A model generated the notes under the pieces. That model did no database searches. It was not told where the DNA came from and saw nothing but the letters and a program-made list of their open reading frames with translations. Position numbers and translations under genes: made by a program. Positions 16,264-24,313 of a stretch of DNA of 52,044 bases are shown piece after piece; the stretch's first letter is position 1; the number at the start of each line of letters is the position of its first letter. Where the stretch lies: NCBI GenBank assembly GCA_012729755.1, contig JAAYCN010000114.1, positions 1 to 52,044 on the forward strand, given 5' to 3'. The stretch comes from Chloroflexota bacterium (GTDB taxonomy: Bacteria > Chloroflexota > Anaerolineae > Anaerolineales > Anaerolineaceae).

Positions 16264-16269
16264 ATTATA
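16264..16269 (-). promoter_or_regulatory. -10 box (TATAAT) of the minus-strand unit above recX
   Basis: A perfect TATAAT on the minus strand (ATTATA on plus). The -35 region at normal spacing is poor (GCCCAT), so strength is uncertain. Confidence 0.45.
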
Positions 16270-16403
16270 CAACACTTATGCTTGCAATGGGCCTCCATAA
16301 TCGATGAATCTTAAAGATTGCTTGCTGCTATTTGATTCATTTGACCCCTCAAACTGGCGCTTGATCATTCTGCATAGCTGTCGAACAGACTGGAGACTCA
16401 TGT

Positions 16404-16409
16404 TAAAAT
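16404..16409 (+). promoter_or_regulatory. -10 box (TAAAAT) giving a leaderless start
   Basis: TAAAAT, then exactly six bases (AGCTCT), then ATG at 16416. The start point would coincide with the initiation codon. No Shine-Dalgarno is present. Confidence 0.5.
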
Positions 16410-16415
16410 AGCTCT

Positions 16416-16859
16416 ATGGATCCGACACCCGCCATTAACACACTCTCTCAAAAGCAAGTAAACATGCGGCATTCGCGAGAACGCTTCTGGCAGATTGTCT
16501 TTCCGATGGCAATCGTTCTCCTCCTGGCGATTGCTCTTGCCGTCTGCCTGATCGCTTTTGCCGGCGCGGAGGGCGTGCGGTTAGGGCAGTTTAGTGCGAT
16601 AGCCGCGATCGTGATTATCATTCCCGCGCTTGCCGGCTTCCTGATCTTTCTGGCGTTGAGTGTCGGCATGATTTACCTGCTTGCCAGGTTGGACGGCAAG
16701 GTGCCTGAATTAGCCGGCCAATTGTTGACCTGGTTGAGCATCGGGAAGAATAAGGTGGACAAAATAAGCGATAATATGGCGGAGCCCCTGTTGTTATTCA
16801 AGCAGTTTGGCGCTCAAACTATACAGATATTCAACAGCTTCAAAAAGCGATTTAATTAA
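16416..16859 (+). CDS. two-helix membrane protein, function unknown
   Basis: The 147-residue protein has a polar N-terminus with RHSRERFW, two long hydrophobic segments (about residues 27-50 and 58-88) joined by a short loop, and a C-terminal tail with amphipathic stretches (LLFKQFGAQTIQIFNSFKKRFN). It is followed after 10 bp by another small membrane protein gene and then rnz. No family is recognised. The start lies six bases after a TAAAAT box and is probably leaderless. Confidence 0.75.
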   Translation: MDPTPAINTLSQKQVNMRHSRERFWQIVFPMAIVLLLAIALAVCLIAFAGAEGVRLGQFSAIAAIVIIIPALAGFLIFLALSVGMIYLLARLDGKVPELAGQLLTWLSIGKNKVDKISDNMAEPLLLFKQFGAQTIQIFNSFKKRFN

Positions 16860-16869
16860 GGAAAACCTC

Positions 16870-17073
16870 ATGAACTCAACTGCAAAAACGATCACAATTC
16901 TGGTAGGCGTCCTGGCAGGCGCTGCTATCGGTTACAAAGCCGCTGTTACTTTAATTGCTGAAGCGGAACGTGACGACAAAAAACTGCCTGTGACAGCTAC
17001 CCAGGGGCTGCAGATTGGTTTGTCGGCAATGCAAATGCTCAAACAGATCTCTGGGATCAGCCGAAGTAAATAA
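16870..17073 (+). CDS. small membrane protein with Gly/Ala-rich helix (67 aa)
   Basis: The product has one N-terminal hydrophobic helix with small-residue spacing (VGVLAGAAIGYKAAV), reminiscent of YtxH-like or glycine-zipper proteins, then a charged stretch (EAERDDKK) and an amphipathic C-terminal helix. The frame is open upstream to 16807 within the previous gene, but ATG at 16870 with AAGGAAAA upstream is the proper start. The gene sits between the two-helix membrane protein and rnz. Function unknown. Confidence 0.72.
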   Translation: MNSTAKTITILVGVLAGAAIGYKAAVTLIAEAERDDKKLPVTATQGLQIGLSAMQMLKQISGISRSK

Positions 17074-17087
17074 GAAAGATTGCTGCC

Positions 17088-18044
17088 TTGTTTGAAATTG
17101 TTTTTCTGGGCACTTCCGCATCTGCCCCCTCAATTAAACGCGGATTAGCCTCGCTGGTCGTCATGCATGACGACTACCGCTTTTTAGTGGATTGCGGCGA
17201 AGGTACTCAGCGGCAGATCCTGCGCTCCGGCGTGGGCTTTAAACGGTTGAACCATATTTTGCTGACCCACGGTCATCTCGACCACATTCTGGGCCTGGCC
17301 GGGTTGGTCTCAACCTTCATCCGTTGGGAAGCGATTGACGAGGTCAACATCTACGGTAGTCAGCATACCATGGACCGTGTGGACGACCTGATCAACGGCG
17401 TTGTTTTGCGAGGAGCCAAGCCGCCCATGCCAGTGAACCTGCTGGATATCGAACCGGGTCTGGTCTTGGACTGCGGAAAATTCAGTCTCAGCGCTTTTAG
17501 GGTCGAACATCGTGGCTCCAGTTCGCTGGGCTATCTTTTCGAAGAAGCCTCACGCCGCCCATTTCTGGTGGAAAAAGCGTCAGCCTTGAATATCCCGCCT
17601 GGACCGTGGCGGAGAGACCTGGTGGCAGGGTTGCCCGCCGCGCTGCCGGATGGTCGGACGATCGACCCAGAGTTGGTGTTGGGTCCCATCAAACCAGGCA
17701 CGCGTCTGGCTGTGGTTGGAGATGTCGGCAAGCCGGAACGCCTGTTGGAGCAGGTGAGAGGCGCGGACGCGCTGATCATTGAAGCGACCTATCTCGAAGA
17801 TGAAGCCGTCATGGCGCGCGAGTTTGGACATGCCACCGCGGCTGAAGTGGCGCGTTTGGCTGTGGCCGCTGATGTGAAGAAGCTCATCCTTACCCACGTC
17901 TCAAGGCGCTATCGAGATGAAGAAATTCTGGCTGAGGCCCAGTCAATTTTCCCCAACACCAGTCTCGCGTATGATTTCACGTCCTACCAGGTCAAGCCGT
18001 CAGTGGATGAACTTGAAACCCAATTAGACTCAACGCAGAACTGA
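17088..18044 (+). CDS. rnz: ribonuclease Z (tRNA 3'-end endonuclease)
   Basis: RNase Z removes 3' trailers from tRNA precursors, an essential step where CCA is not encoded, as for the tRNA-Ala and tRNA-Gln genes here. The 318-residue protein has the N-terminal FLGTSASAPS strand, DCGEGTQRQ, and the zinc motif THGHLDH (H61, H63, D65, H66). It also has an exosite-type insertion region (about residues 170-200), the VVGDVGK metal ligand and the C-terminal LTHVSRRY. The start is TTG at 17088, 14 bases after the previous stop, with weak AAGAAAG upstream; no ATG precedes the conserved first strand. Confidence 0.92.
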   Translation: MFEIVFLGTSASAPSIKRGLASLVVMHDDYRFLVDCGEGTQRQILRSGVGFKRLNHILLTHGHLDHILGLAGLVSTFIRWEAIDEVNIYGSQHTMDRVDDLINGVVLRGAKPPMPVNLLDIEPGLVLDCGKFSLSAFRVEHRGSSSLGYLFEEASRRPFLVEKASALNIPPGPWRRDLVAGLPAALPDGRTIDPELVLGPIKPGTRLAVVGDVGKPERLLEQVRGADALIIEATYLEDEAVMAREFGHATAAEVARLAVAADVKKLILTHVSRRYRDEEILAEAQSIFPNTSLAYDFTSYQVKPSVDELETQLDSTQN

Positions 18045-18073
18045 ATTTGCGAAAAGCCTTCTTAATCGCGCAG

Positions 18074-18101
18074 ACGATGGTAGTCCCACGATGGTAGTGC
18101 C
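18074..18101 (+). repeat. 14-bp tandem direct repeat before maf
   Basis: ACGATGGTAGTCCC is followed immediately by ACGATGGTAGTGCC (13 of 14 identical). It lies 26 bp upstream of the maf -10 box and could be an operator, but this is inference. Confidence 0.5.
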
Positions 18102-18126
18102 ATAAAGTGAACATGGCCATTTATGT

Positions 18127-18132
18127 TAGAAT
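18127..18132 (+). promoter_or_regulatory. -10 box (TAGAAT) of maf
   Basis: TAGAAT lies 11 bases before the ATG at 18144, giving a leader of about 4-5 nt. An in-frame ATG at 18123 falls before this box and so is unlikely to be used. Confidence 0.45.
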
Positions 18133-18143
18133 CGTCGCTTAGA

Positions 18144-18794
18144 ATGGTGCGATATGCTTTGGTACTGGCTTCTGGCTCGCCGAGGCGCAGGGAACTGCTC
18201 GGCTTATTTGACATTCCCTTTAAGACCCGACCCGCTGATATTGATGAAACCCAAAACGCCGATGAAACGCCGCTGGACTATGTCTGGAGGCTGGCGAGGC
18301 AAAAAGGTTCGGCGGTCGCTGCTAATAACAGTGATCTGCCGGTGCTTTCAGCGGATACGATCGTAGAATTTGAGGGCTCGGTGTGGGGAAAGCCCGTTGA
18401 TTTGAGTGACGCGCGGAGGACCTTGAGCGCTCTCAAAGGCAAGACCCATCGCGTTTATACCGCCATTTCACTGCTGGACCCTGCCCACAATCTCGAACTG
18501 GAACGCATGGTGAAGTCGGAAGTTCACATGCGGGACTATTCTGATCAGGAGCTTCAAGCTTACCTCGATTTAGGCGACTGGCGCGACAAAGCCGGCGGCT
18601 ACGCCATTCAACACGCTGGCTTTCACCCCTGTCAGGGCTACACGGGCAGCTATTCCAATATCATGGGCCTGCCGCTCTGCGAAACCGCCGAGCTCCTGCG
18701 TCAGGCTGGCTTCGCGATTCCAGTTGAATTGAAAGAAAGAGCTGAGGCAGAGTTGGGTGTGCTGCTGGATTGTGAAGAAGGTGGAAATGCCTAA
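18144..18794 (+). CDS. maf: Maf-family nucleoside triphosphate pyrophosphatase
   Basis: Maf proteins hydrolyse dTTP, UTP and modified nucleotides and act as house-cleaning enzymes. The 216-residue protein starts MVRYALVLASGSPRR, with the substrate-binding SGSPRR loop at residues 10-15. It has the catalytic-region motif SADTIVEF with the following GKP, and GDWRDKAGGYAIQ near residue 155. The frame extends upstream to 18123, but the extra residues are not in the family and overlap the predicted promoter. The stop overlaps the PBP start by 8 bp, so the two are translationally coupled. Confidence 0.93.
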   Translation: MVRYALVLASGSPRRRELLGLFDIPFKTRPADIDETQNADETPLDYVWRLARQKGSAVAANNSDLPVLSADTIVEFEGSVWGKPVDLSDARRTLSALKGKTHRVYTAISLLDPAHNLELERMVKSEVHMRDYSDQELQAYLDLGDWRDKAGGYAIQHAGFHPCQGYTGSYSNIMGLPLCETAELLRQAGFAIPVELKERAEAELGVLLDCEEGGNA

Positions 18795-20976
18795 AACTCA
18801 CCTGCGTTTCTTGATGTGCGCGCTTGCGGTCGCTTTGCTGCTTGGCGCTTGTGGTAAAGGCAGAGAACCGCAGACCGCTGCGCCGTCCGCTCCGCCTGAG
18901 ATTGCGCTGCCGACGCCGATGGTTGATATTAGCGAAGCCCCCGATGTCGAAGCCGCCGCTCAGGCCTATCTGGCGTTCTGGAAAGCTGAAGATTACCCTT
19001 CGATGTATTCTATGGTCAGCCGGCTCACTCGCGACGCTTTCGATGAAGAAACTTTTACGAAGAAACACCTTGACGCGGCTATTGCGCTGACCATGAAATC
19101 GCTGGATACCGCTATCCTTTCATACTTGCTCAAGCCCGATACAGCGCAGGTCAACTACCATATTACCTACGAAACCAATTTGTTGGGCAAAATCGAACGG
19201 GAACCGGTGATGAACTTGATCCTCGAAGATGGCACATGGCATGTGCAGTGGGAAGGGGGCATGATCCTGCCGGAGCTGAAAGGCGGCAATGTTCTGGCAA
19301 TCGACTACACCACGCCAACGCGCGGCAACATCTACGCGGCGAATGATTACCCGCTGGTGGCGCAGGCCGAGGCGATCGCGATTTCGGTGGTAGCCGGCAA
19401 AGTTGACCCGGCGACTGAGGGTGACATGGTGAGCTTGCTCGCCAATCTCACTGGTCAGTCTGAAGAACAGGTTCGTGTGAGATATATCTACGCTCAGCCG
19501 GAATGGAAACAGCCAATTGGAGATGTGTCGCTCGAAACCGCCCAGCGGTACATGAGCCAGCTGACTTCATATCCAGCGGTGATCCTGGATACCTTCAAAG
19601 CCCGCTATTATACCGACCACGGTATCGCCCCGCACGCTATTGGGTATGTCCAGTCGATCTTCCCTGAAGAAATGCAGGCTTACCGTCGTATGGGCTATGC
19701 CGGTGACGAAAAAGTTGGCAAGCAGGGCATTGAAGCGTGGGGCGAAGAATATCTCTCTGGCACCCACGGCATAAATGTGTATGTGAAAGACCCCAGCGGC
19801 CAGATCGTGACCCGCCTTGGAACTGTTAAATCCAAGCCATCCGCTTCAATTTATACAACTATCGACAGCCAATTGCAGTACTGGTTGCAGCGTTCGATGG
19901 GTGACCTCAAAGGCGCCATCGCCGTGGTCGAGCGCGACACTGGCAAAGTATTGGCGATGGTCTCGAACCCGGGGTTTGACCCTAATATTTTTGAACCGAC
20001 CAGTGGCGTGAGAGATCAGCTGACGGCTGTGACCAGCGACCCCAATCTGCCGCTGTTTAACCGGGCGGCTCAGGGTGTTTACCCGCCTGGCTCAGTGTTC
20101 AAGATTGTCACCATGGCAGCGGCATTGGAAACAGGCGTGTTCACTCCCACCTATCCCTATAATTGTGGCAGCACTTGGGAAGAAGCCGGTTATACCCTGT
20201 ATGACTGGACCCACGACAAAGGTTTCGCCGCCTCGGGCTTGCTGACTCTGCAGGAAGGTCTGATGAGATCCTGCAACCCCTGGTTCTGGCATATTGCCTG
20301 GGTGTTATGGAACGATGGTTATCGAACTGCTCTGCCGGATGTCGCAGAACGCTTTGGTTTAGGCCAATCGACCGGCATTGAAATTCCAGATTTTGCCGGC
20401 CAAGTGCCTTATCCGGAGGATGTCAACGATTACGTGCAGATGGCCATCGGCCAGAGCACTCTTCAAAACAGCCCATTGCAGGTGGCGATGTATGTCGCCG
20501 CGGTGGGCAACGGCGGAACGCTTTATCAGCCTACGCTGATCAACCGCATTGCTCCGATCGACGGCAGCGCGGATATCTATACTTTTGAGCCCAAAGTCCG
20601 CGCGACCCTTAATATCACGCAGGAAAATATTGAAGCGATTCAGGAAGCGATGGTTTGGGCGGTGAAGAACCGCCGCGGCACTGCGGAATACCAGCTCGGC
20701 GGCCTGCCTTATAAATTGGCAGGTAAAACCGGAACCGCCGAAAACCCGTTGGGGGATTCGCACGCCTGGTTTGCTGGCTATACCTGGAATAATAACCCCA
20801 ACAAGCCGGATATTGCCGTGGCGATCATCCTCGAAAACGCTGGTGAAGGCTCCGAAATGGCTGCCCCGCTCTTTAGGCGTGTCGTGCAGTTGTATAACTC
20901 CAATTATTCAAATGCTGGTGGCACGATGCCCTGGGAAGATCGTCCTTACGTGCCGGCAACCGATGACGATGAATAA
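18787..20976 (+). CDS. class B penicillin-binding protein (MecA-like lipoprotein)
   Basis: The enzyme is a D,D-transpeptidase cross-linking peptidoglycan outside the membrane. The N-terminus is a lipoprotein signal ending LLLGAC (Cys near residue 22), not the usual membrane helix. A NTF2-like MecA_N domain follows (about 50-165), then the PBP dimerisation domain (about 175-345) and the transpeptidase domain. The active-site triad motifs are S436-VF-K439, S495-C-N497 and K647-TG. The length is 729. The ATG at 18787 lies within the end of maf, with AAGGTGG upstream; the longer frame from 18757 is unlikely. rsgA follows after 24 bp. MecA_N-type PBPs occur broadly, so no resistance is implied. 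Confidence 0.92.
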   Translation: MPKTHLRFLMCALAVALLLGACGKGREPQTAAPSAPPEIALPTPMVDISEAPDVEAAAQAYLAFWKAEDYPSMYSMVSRLTRDAFDEETFTKKHLDAAIALTMKSLDTAILSYLLKPDTAQVNYHITYETNLLGKIEREPVMNLILEDGTWHVQWEGGMILPELKGGNVLAIDYTTPTRGNIYAANDYPLVAQAEAIAISVVAGKVDPATEGDMVSLLANLTGQSEEQVRVRYIYAQPEWKQPIGDVSLETAQRYMSQLTSYPAVILDTFKARYYTDHGIAPHAIGYVQSIFPEEMQAYRRMGYAGDEKVGKQGIEAWGEEYLSGTHGINVYVKDPSGQIVTRLGTVKSKPSASIYTTIDSQLQYWLQRSMGDLKGAIAVVERDTGKVLAMVSNPGFDPNIFEPTSGVRDQLTAVTSDPNLPLFNRAAQGVYPPGSVFKIVTMAAALETGVFTPTYPYNCGSTWEEAGYTLYDWTHDKGFAASGLLTLQEGLMRSCNPWFWHIAWVLWNDGYRTALPDVAERFGLGQSTGIEIPDFAGQVPYPEDVNDYVQMAIGQSTLQNSPLQVAMYVAAVGNGGTLYQPTLINRIAPIDGSADIYTFEPKVRATLNITQENIEAIQEAMVWAVKNRRGTAEYQLGGLPYKLAGKTGTAENPLGDSHAWFAGYTWNNNPNKPDIAVAIILENAGEGSEMAAPLFRRVVQLYNSNYSNAGGTMPWEDRPYVPATDDDE

Positions 20977-21000
20977 CAATGTTTCAGCGATCAGAGGTAA

Positions 21001-21954
21001 ATGACGAAGTCTGAAGCTGGTTTGGTTGTGCGCTCCCAGGCCGGATATATGACGGTCAAGACTGATCGCGGTGAAGTGGTCTGCCGGGTGCGTGGAAGGC
21101 TGAGACGCTGGCGTGCCGAAGGTGATCTAGTCGCAGTCGGTGATAACGTGCGCATCTCCCGCAACGACGACGGAAGTGGAAATATTGATGAAGTGCTTCC
21201 GCGCAAATCAGTGCTCGCCAGACAGCTTTCAGGTGTCAGTTATGATTACAAACAGATCATTCTGGCCAATCCAGATCAGGTGCTCTTGGTTTTTGCCGTC
21301 AAACAGCCCGATCCTCGCCTGCGAATGCTGGACCGGTTTTTGGTTGTCGCGGAACGGGCTCAGATACCGGCGGTGATCATCGTCAATAAGGTGGACCTGG
21401 TTGATCAGAATTATGCGGTGTCTCTGTTCGCTCCATACGAGAAAATTGGCTATCGGGTGATCTACGCCTCAGCTTATACCGGCGAACGTTTGGACGAGAT
21501 TCGGGGATTGCTGCCCGGAAAGATCACTACCCTTGCAGGCCCGTCCGGAGTGGGCAAGACTTCCCTGCTCAATGCCATTAAACCTGGTTTGGCCCAGTTG
21601 GTTGGCTCAGTCAGCCAGGGTGTGGGGAGGGAAAAAGGTAAACACACCACCCAGGTAAGACAGCTGTTTGAGCTTTCTGAGGGCGGCTATTTGGCAGACG
21701 TCCCGGGCATGCGCACATTGGCTTTATGGGATATTAAAGGCGAAGAGTTGGATGCTTATTTCCGTGAGATCGCCCGCCTCGTCCCGCGCTGCAAGTTTAA
21801 CGACTGCACCCATAGCCACGAACCTGGGTGCGCGGTGAGAGAGGCGGTAGAAACAGGCGAAGTCTCACCCGCTCGCTATGATTCTTATTTACGGTTGCGT
21901 TTTGGCCACCTCCAGGATGGCGATATAGAGGATGAAGATGATTTTGAAGATTAG
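21001..21954 (+). CDS. rsgA: ribosome small subunit biogenesis GTPase RsgA
   Basis: RsgA is a circularly permuted GTPase that checks late 30S assembly. The order OB-fold, then NKVD (G4, residues 129-132), then GPSGVGKT (G1, 180-187), then DVPG (G3) shows the permutation. The C-terminal zinc-binding part has C-x4-C-x-H-x5-C (CKFNDCTHSHEPGC). The length of 317 is standard. AGAGG lies 4 bases before the ATG. The 3' end overlaps the next gene by about 17-23 bp. Confidence 0.95.
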   Translation: MTKSEAGLVVRSQAGYMTVKTDRGEVVCRVRGRLRRWRAEGDLVAVGDNVRISRNDDGSGNIDEVLPRKSVLARQLSGVSYDYKQIILANPDQVLLVFAVKQPDPRLRMLDRFLVVAERAQIPAVIIVNKVDLVDQNYAVSLFAPYEKIGYRVIYASAYTGERLDEIRGLLPGKITTLAGPSGVGKTSLLNAIKPGLAQLVGSVSQGVGREKGKHTTQVRQLFELSEGGYLADVPGMRTLALWDIKGEELDAYFREIARLVPRCKFNDCTHSHEPGCAVREAVETGEVSPARYDSYLRLRFGHLQDGDIEDEDDFED

Positions 21955-23728
21955 AAAATGCTGGCAGGACGTTGCGCTCTGCTTGGCTGCGCTGTCGCTT
22001 GTGCTGACAGCGTGCGGTCCAAAACAGGCCGAACTCACGTCGACAGCGGCACAAACCGAACTCCCCACGGCGGCTGCAGCGTCAGCTGAACCTGCTGATG
22101 CGTCCCAACCGCGCGTGCTGAATGTATGTACGGCTGAAGAACCAGTCAGTCTGTATCGTTATGATGGCAGGAACTCAATCTCAAAACAGACAATCTTCAG
22201 TGCCCTCTACGGCGGGACGTTCATGGCACGAGAAGAGCTCTGGGAGAGCTTGCTTGATCAAATGCCCTCGCTGGAAAACGGCGCCATCGAGATTGTCTCC
22301 AAAACGGTGGAGGCGGGAGATGTGGTTGTCGATTTAGCCGGCCATCTGGTCGTGTTAAAACCAGGCGTTCAGGTCGTCCCATTTGGCTGTGGCGAGGGGG
22401 ACTGTTCAATAACCTGGGATGGCGAATCTGAGCTCAGTCTGCCTCAGGTGGTGATTTCTTATCAGCTGAAGCCAGACTTGGTTTGGTCTGATGGCGAACC
22501 GTTGACAGCGAGCGATTTGCTGTTTGCTTTTCAGGTCGATGGCGATGATGCTACCCCTACCACCAAGCGCAGGGTTGATTTTACCGACACGGCGGCTGTT
22601 TCAGGCGATCTCATTTTTATCTGGAAAGGAGTTCCGGGGATTTCGACACCTCATCCGGAACGTTACCTTTGGGCGCCGCTGCCGGAACATCTCTTGGGGA
22701 ATTTGGGTGCCAAAGAAGTTCTCGAAAGTGACCTGGCCAACCAATCCCCCTTGGGTTGGGGGCCATACCGAATGACCAGCTGGGACCGTGGCGAACAGAT
22801 CAGCTTTGAACGCGGCCCCCGCGACCCGTTAAATGAACCGGTAATCAATCAATTCGATTACCTGAACATTAAATTTGTGCCGCAAAAGAATGACGCCCTG
22901 CGGGCGTTTGAGCAAGGGGAATGCGACATTTTGGACGCGTCATTTGGGTTGAATGACGGCGATGCCAATGGTGTCGTCCGTCTGATACCGCTTAATGAAT
23001 ATGGCGCCCTGGTGTTTGGCGTCAAACCTTCAAGTTATGATGATGGCCATTCGCTGTGGGATGAAGAACGCCCAGATTATTTTAACGATCTGCGCGTGCG
23101 GCAGGCAATCGCTCTGTGTATTGACCCGCGAGCTCTGATGGCCGATGTGGCCATTGAGCATTATCACGCTGATCCTGATAGTGTTAATTTGCCAGACAAC
23201 AGTCTGCCAGCAGTGCAGCCAGATGCCTTATTGAGCGAAGCTGGCTGGGTGGATGAAGATGATTTGCCGCAGACGCCCCGTGTTTCCCAGGGAAGCTCTT
23301 TCGTCAATGACGGTACGCCCTTTGAAATAAAGCTGTATAGCGGCCTGGCTGAGGCGGATGTTTACGCTGCCCAGAAGGTGGCGGAACGGCTGGGCGCCTG
23401 TGGGATTAAGGTGGGTGTGAGCAGCTTGCCGGCTGTCGAGTTGTATGCTCCTGGCCCCAACGGCGTGCTGTTCGGGCGTCAGTTTGACCTGGCTCTGGTG
23501 AACTGGTCGGGTTACCCCGGGGTCGCCAAGGACTGTGAGTATTATTTAAGCAGCCAGGTGCCGAACGCTGCCAATAGCTGGGTGGGGACGAATTTGGCAG
23601 GTTGGGCGGACGCGGCTTTTGATGCGGCGTGTCTGCATGGCGAAATGCCGAATCAGCTCTTGGCGCTTGATCTGACCAGACGTTACGAAGTGGAAATCTG
23701 GCGCCAGGGACTGCTGTCTGTGGAATAA
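21938..23728 (+). CDS. family-5 ABC solute-binding lipoprotein (canonical order)
   Basis: The signal peptide ends in the lipobox LTAC, followed by a Thr/Ala/Glu linker. The family-5 (oligopeptide/nickel-type) fold is in the usual order: VWSDGEPLTASDLLFAF (about residue 170), WGPYRMTSW (about 272), FEQGECDILDA (about 325) and LRVRQAIALCIDPRALM (about 385). It binds a peptide or similar ligand extracellularly. No permease genes are adjacent; the nearest importer is the operon at 24314, which has its own binding protein. In-frame ATGs exist at 21932 and 21938; the AGAGG at 21927-21931 favours 21938. The gene overlaps rsgA. Substrate unknown. Confidence 0.87.
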   Translation: MILKIRKCWQDVALCLAALSLVLTACGPKQAELTSTAAQTELPTAAAASAEPADASQPRVLNVCTAEEPVSLYRYDGRNSISKQTIFSALYGGTFMAREELWESLLDQMPSLENGAIEIVSKTVEAGDVVVDLAGHLVVLKPGVQVVPFGCGEGDCSITWDGESELSLPQVVISYQLKPDLVWSDGEPLTASDLLFAFQVDGDDATPTTKRRVDFTDTAAVSGDLIFIWKGVPGISTPHPERYLWAPLPEHLLGNLGAKEVLESDLANQSPLGWGPYRMTSWDRGEQISFERGPRDPLNEPVINQFDYLNIKFVPQKNDALRAFEQGECDILDASFGLNDGDANGVVRLIPLNEYGALVFGVKPSSYDDGHSLWDEERPDYFNDLRVRQAIALCIDPRALMADVAIEHYHADPDSVNLPDNSLPAVQPDALLSEAGWVDEDDLPQTPRVSQGSSFVNDGTPFEIKLYSGLAEADVYAAQKVAERLGACGIKVGVSSLPAVELYAPGPNGVLFGRQFDLALVNWSGYPGVAKDCEYYLSSQVPNAANSWVGTNLAGWADAAFDAACLHGEMPNQLLALDLTRRYEVEIWRQGLLSVE

Positions 23729-23821
23729 AGCGTATTTCGATAAGATCAGGCAGGTCAGGCGAAGCCCGTCAAAATATGCAAGGAGTGGATTAGGCACGGG
23801 CTCCACGAGGTTTCCCTTTGG

Positions 23822-23856
23822 GGGAAGCTGGCGAGCAAAGCGAGACTGAAGAGGGT
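23822..23856 (-). repeat. dispersed 35-bp element, copy 2 (inverted)
   Basis: Exact reverse complement of 8239-8273 over 35 bases. It is flanked by CTCCACGAGG and TTTCCCTTTGGGGGAA, which can form a further small palindrome. Confidence 0.75.
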
Positions 23857-24137
23857 GTTTTGAGGTGTCTGCTGAACTAAGCGTAACCCGAAAGCGAAAA
23901 CGCCTTTCTGTGACTTTAACAAATCTCTCCAAATAATAAGGCTAAATTTTGACAGCTAAACCAGCTTTGGCGGTCAATTTTCAAAAACAGAAAACGTATC
24001 GCTTATCCCGTCCCTTCCACCGATCCCGATACAATGTTTATTTCCGCAAAGAGTAAAAAACCAGATTCAGTCCTCAACTCATTTTAATACTATAAGGTGC
24101 AGTTGCCATGCCAATCCTGACTTCAAAATTGCAGTAG

Positions 24138-24166
24138 TTGACAGTTCGTCTTCTAAATGATAATAT
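24138..24166 (+). promoter_or_regulatory. sigma-70 promoter of the ABC transporter operon
   Basis: TTGACA (24138-24143), 17-bp spacer, TAATAT (24161-24166). Initiation is expected near 24173, leaving a leader of about 140 nt before the binding-protein gene. Confidence 0.75.
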
Positions 24167-24227
24167 TTTTAATCATCTCAAGGAAAACTTGGGACCAAAA
24201 AGAATGGGGAGGGCAATTTTAGTCATG

Positions 24228-24300
24228 ATAGGATGGTTAAGAGGAGAACCTGAATATCCAGTCTTAAACGTGCCTAAACCAATAATTCACTTAATCCTAT
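24228..24300 (+). promoter_or_regulatory. leader stem next to the ribosome-binding site
   Basis: ATAGGA-TGG-TTAAG (24228-24241) can pair with CTTAATCCTAT (24290-24300): 11 pairs with a 3-nt bulge. The right arm ends directly at the Shine-Dalgarno TAAGGAGG (24301-24308). It could tune translation or protect the mRNA of the binding protein; inference from pairing only. Confidence 0.35.
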
Positions 24301-24313
24301 TAAGGAGGACTAC

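Larger units (their letters stand above)
15926..16415. other. 490-bp stretch with a minus-strand transcription unit of unknown product
   Basis: No plus-strand gene is seen. On the minus strand there is a TATAAT (16264-16269) and, 300 bp downstream, an intrinsic terminator (15935-15963). In between are several stem-loops and two short open frames in different phases (16245-16132, 37 codons; 16177-16073, 34 codons). See the separate ncRNA entry. From 16270 to 16400 only the promoter of the next plus-strand gene is apparent. Confidence 0.6.
23729..24313. other. 585-bp intergenic region: repeat, promoter and long leader
   Basis: No gene is supported. The region holds the inverted copy of the 35-bp dispersed element (23822-23856), AT-rich DNA from 23930 to 24130 with nothing recognisable, then a strong promoter (24138-24166) and a leader of about 140 nt for the transporter operon, with a possible long-range stem (24228-24241 with 24290-24300). 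Confidence 0.7.
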
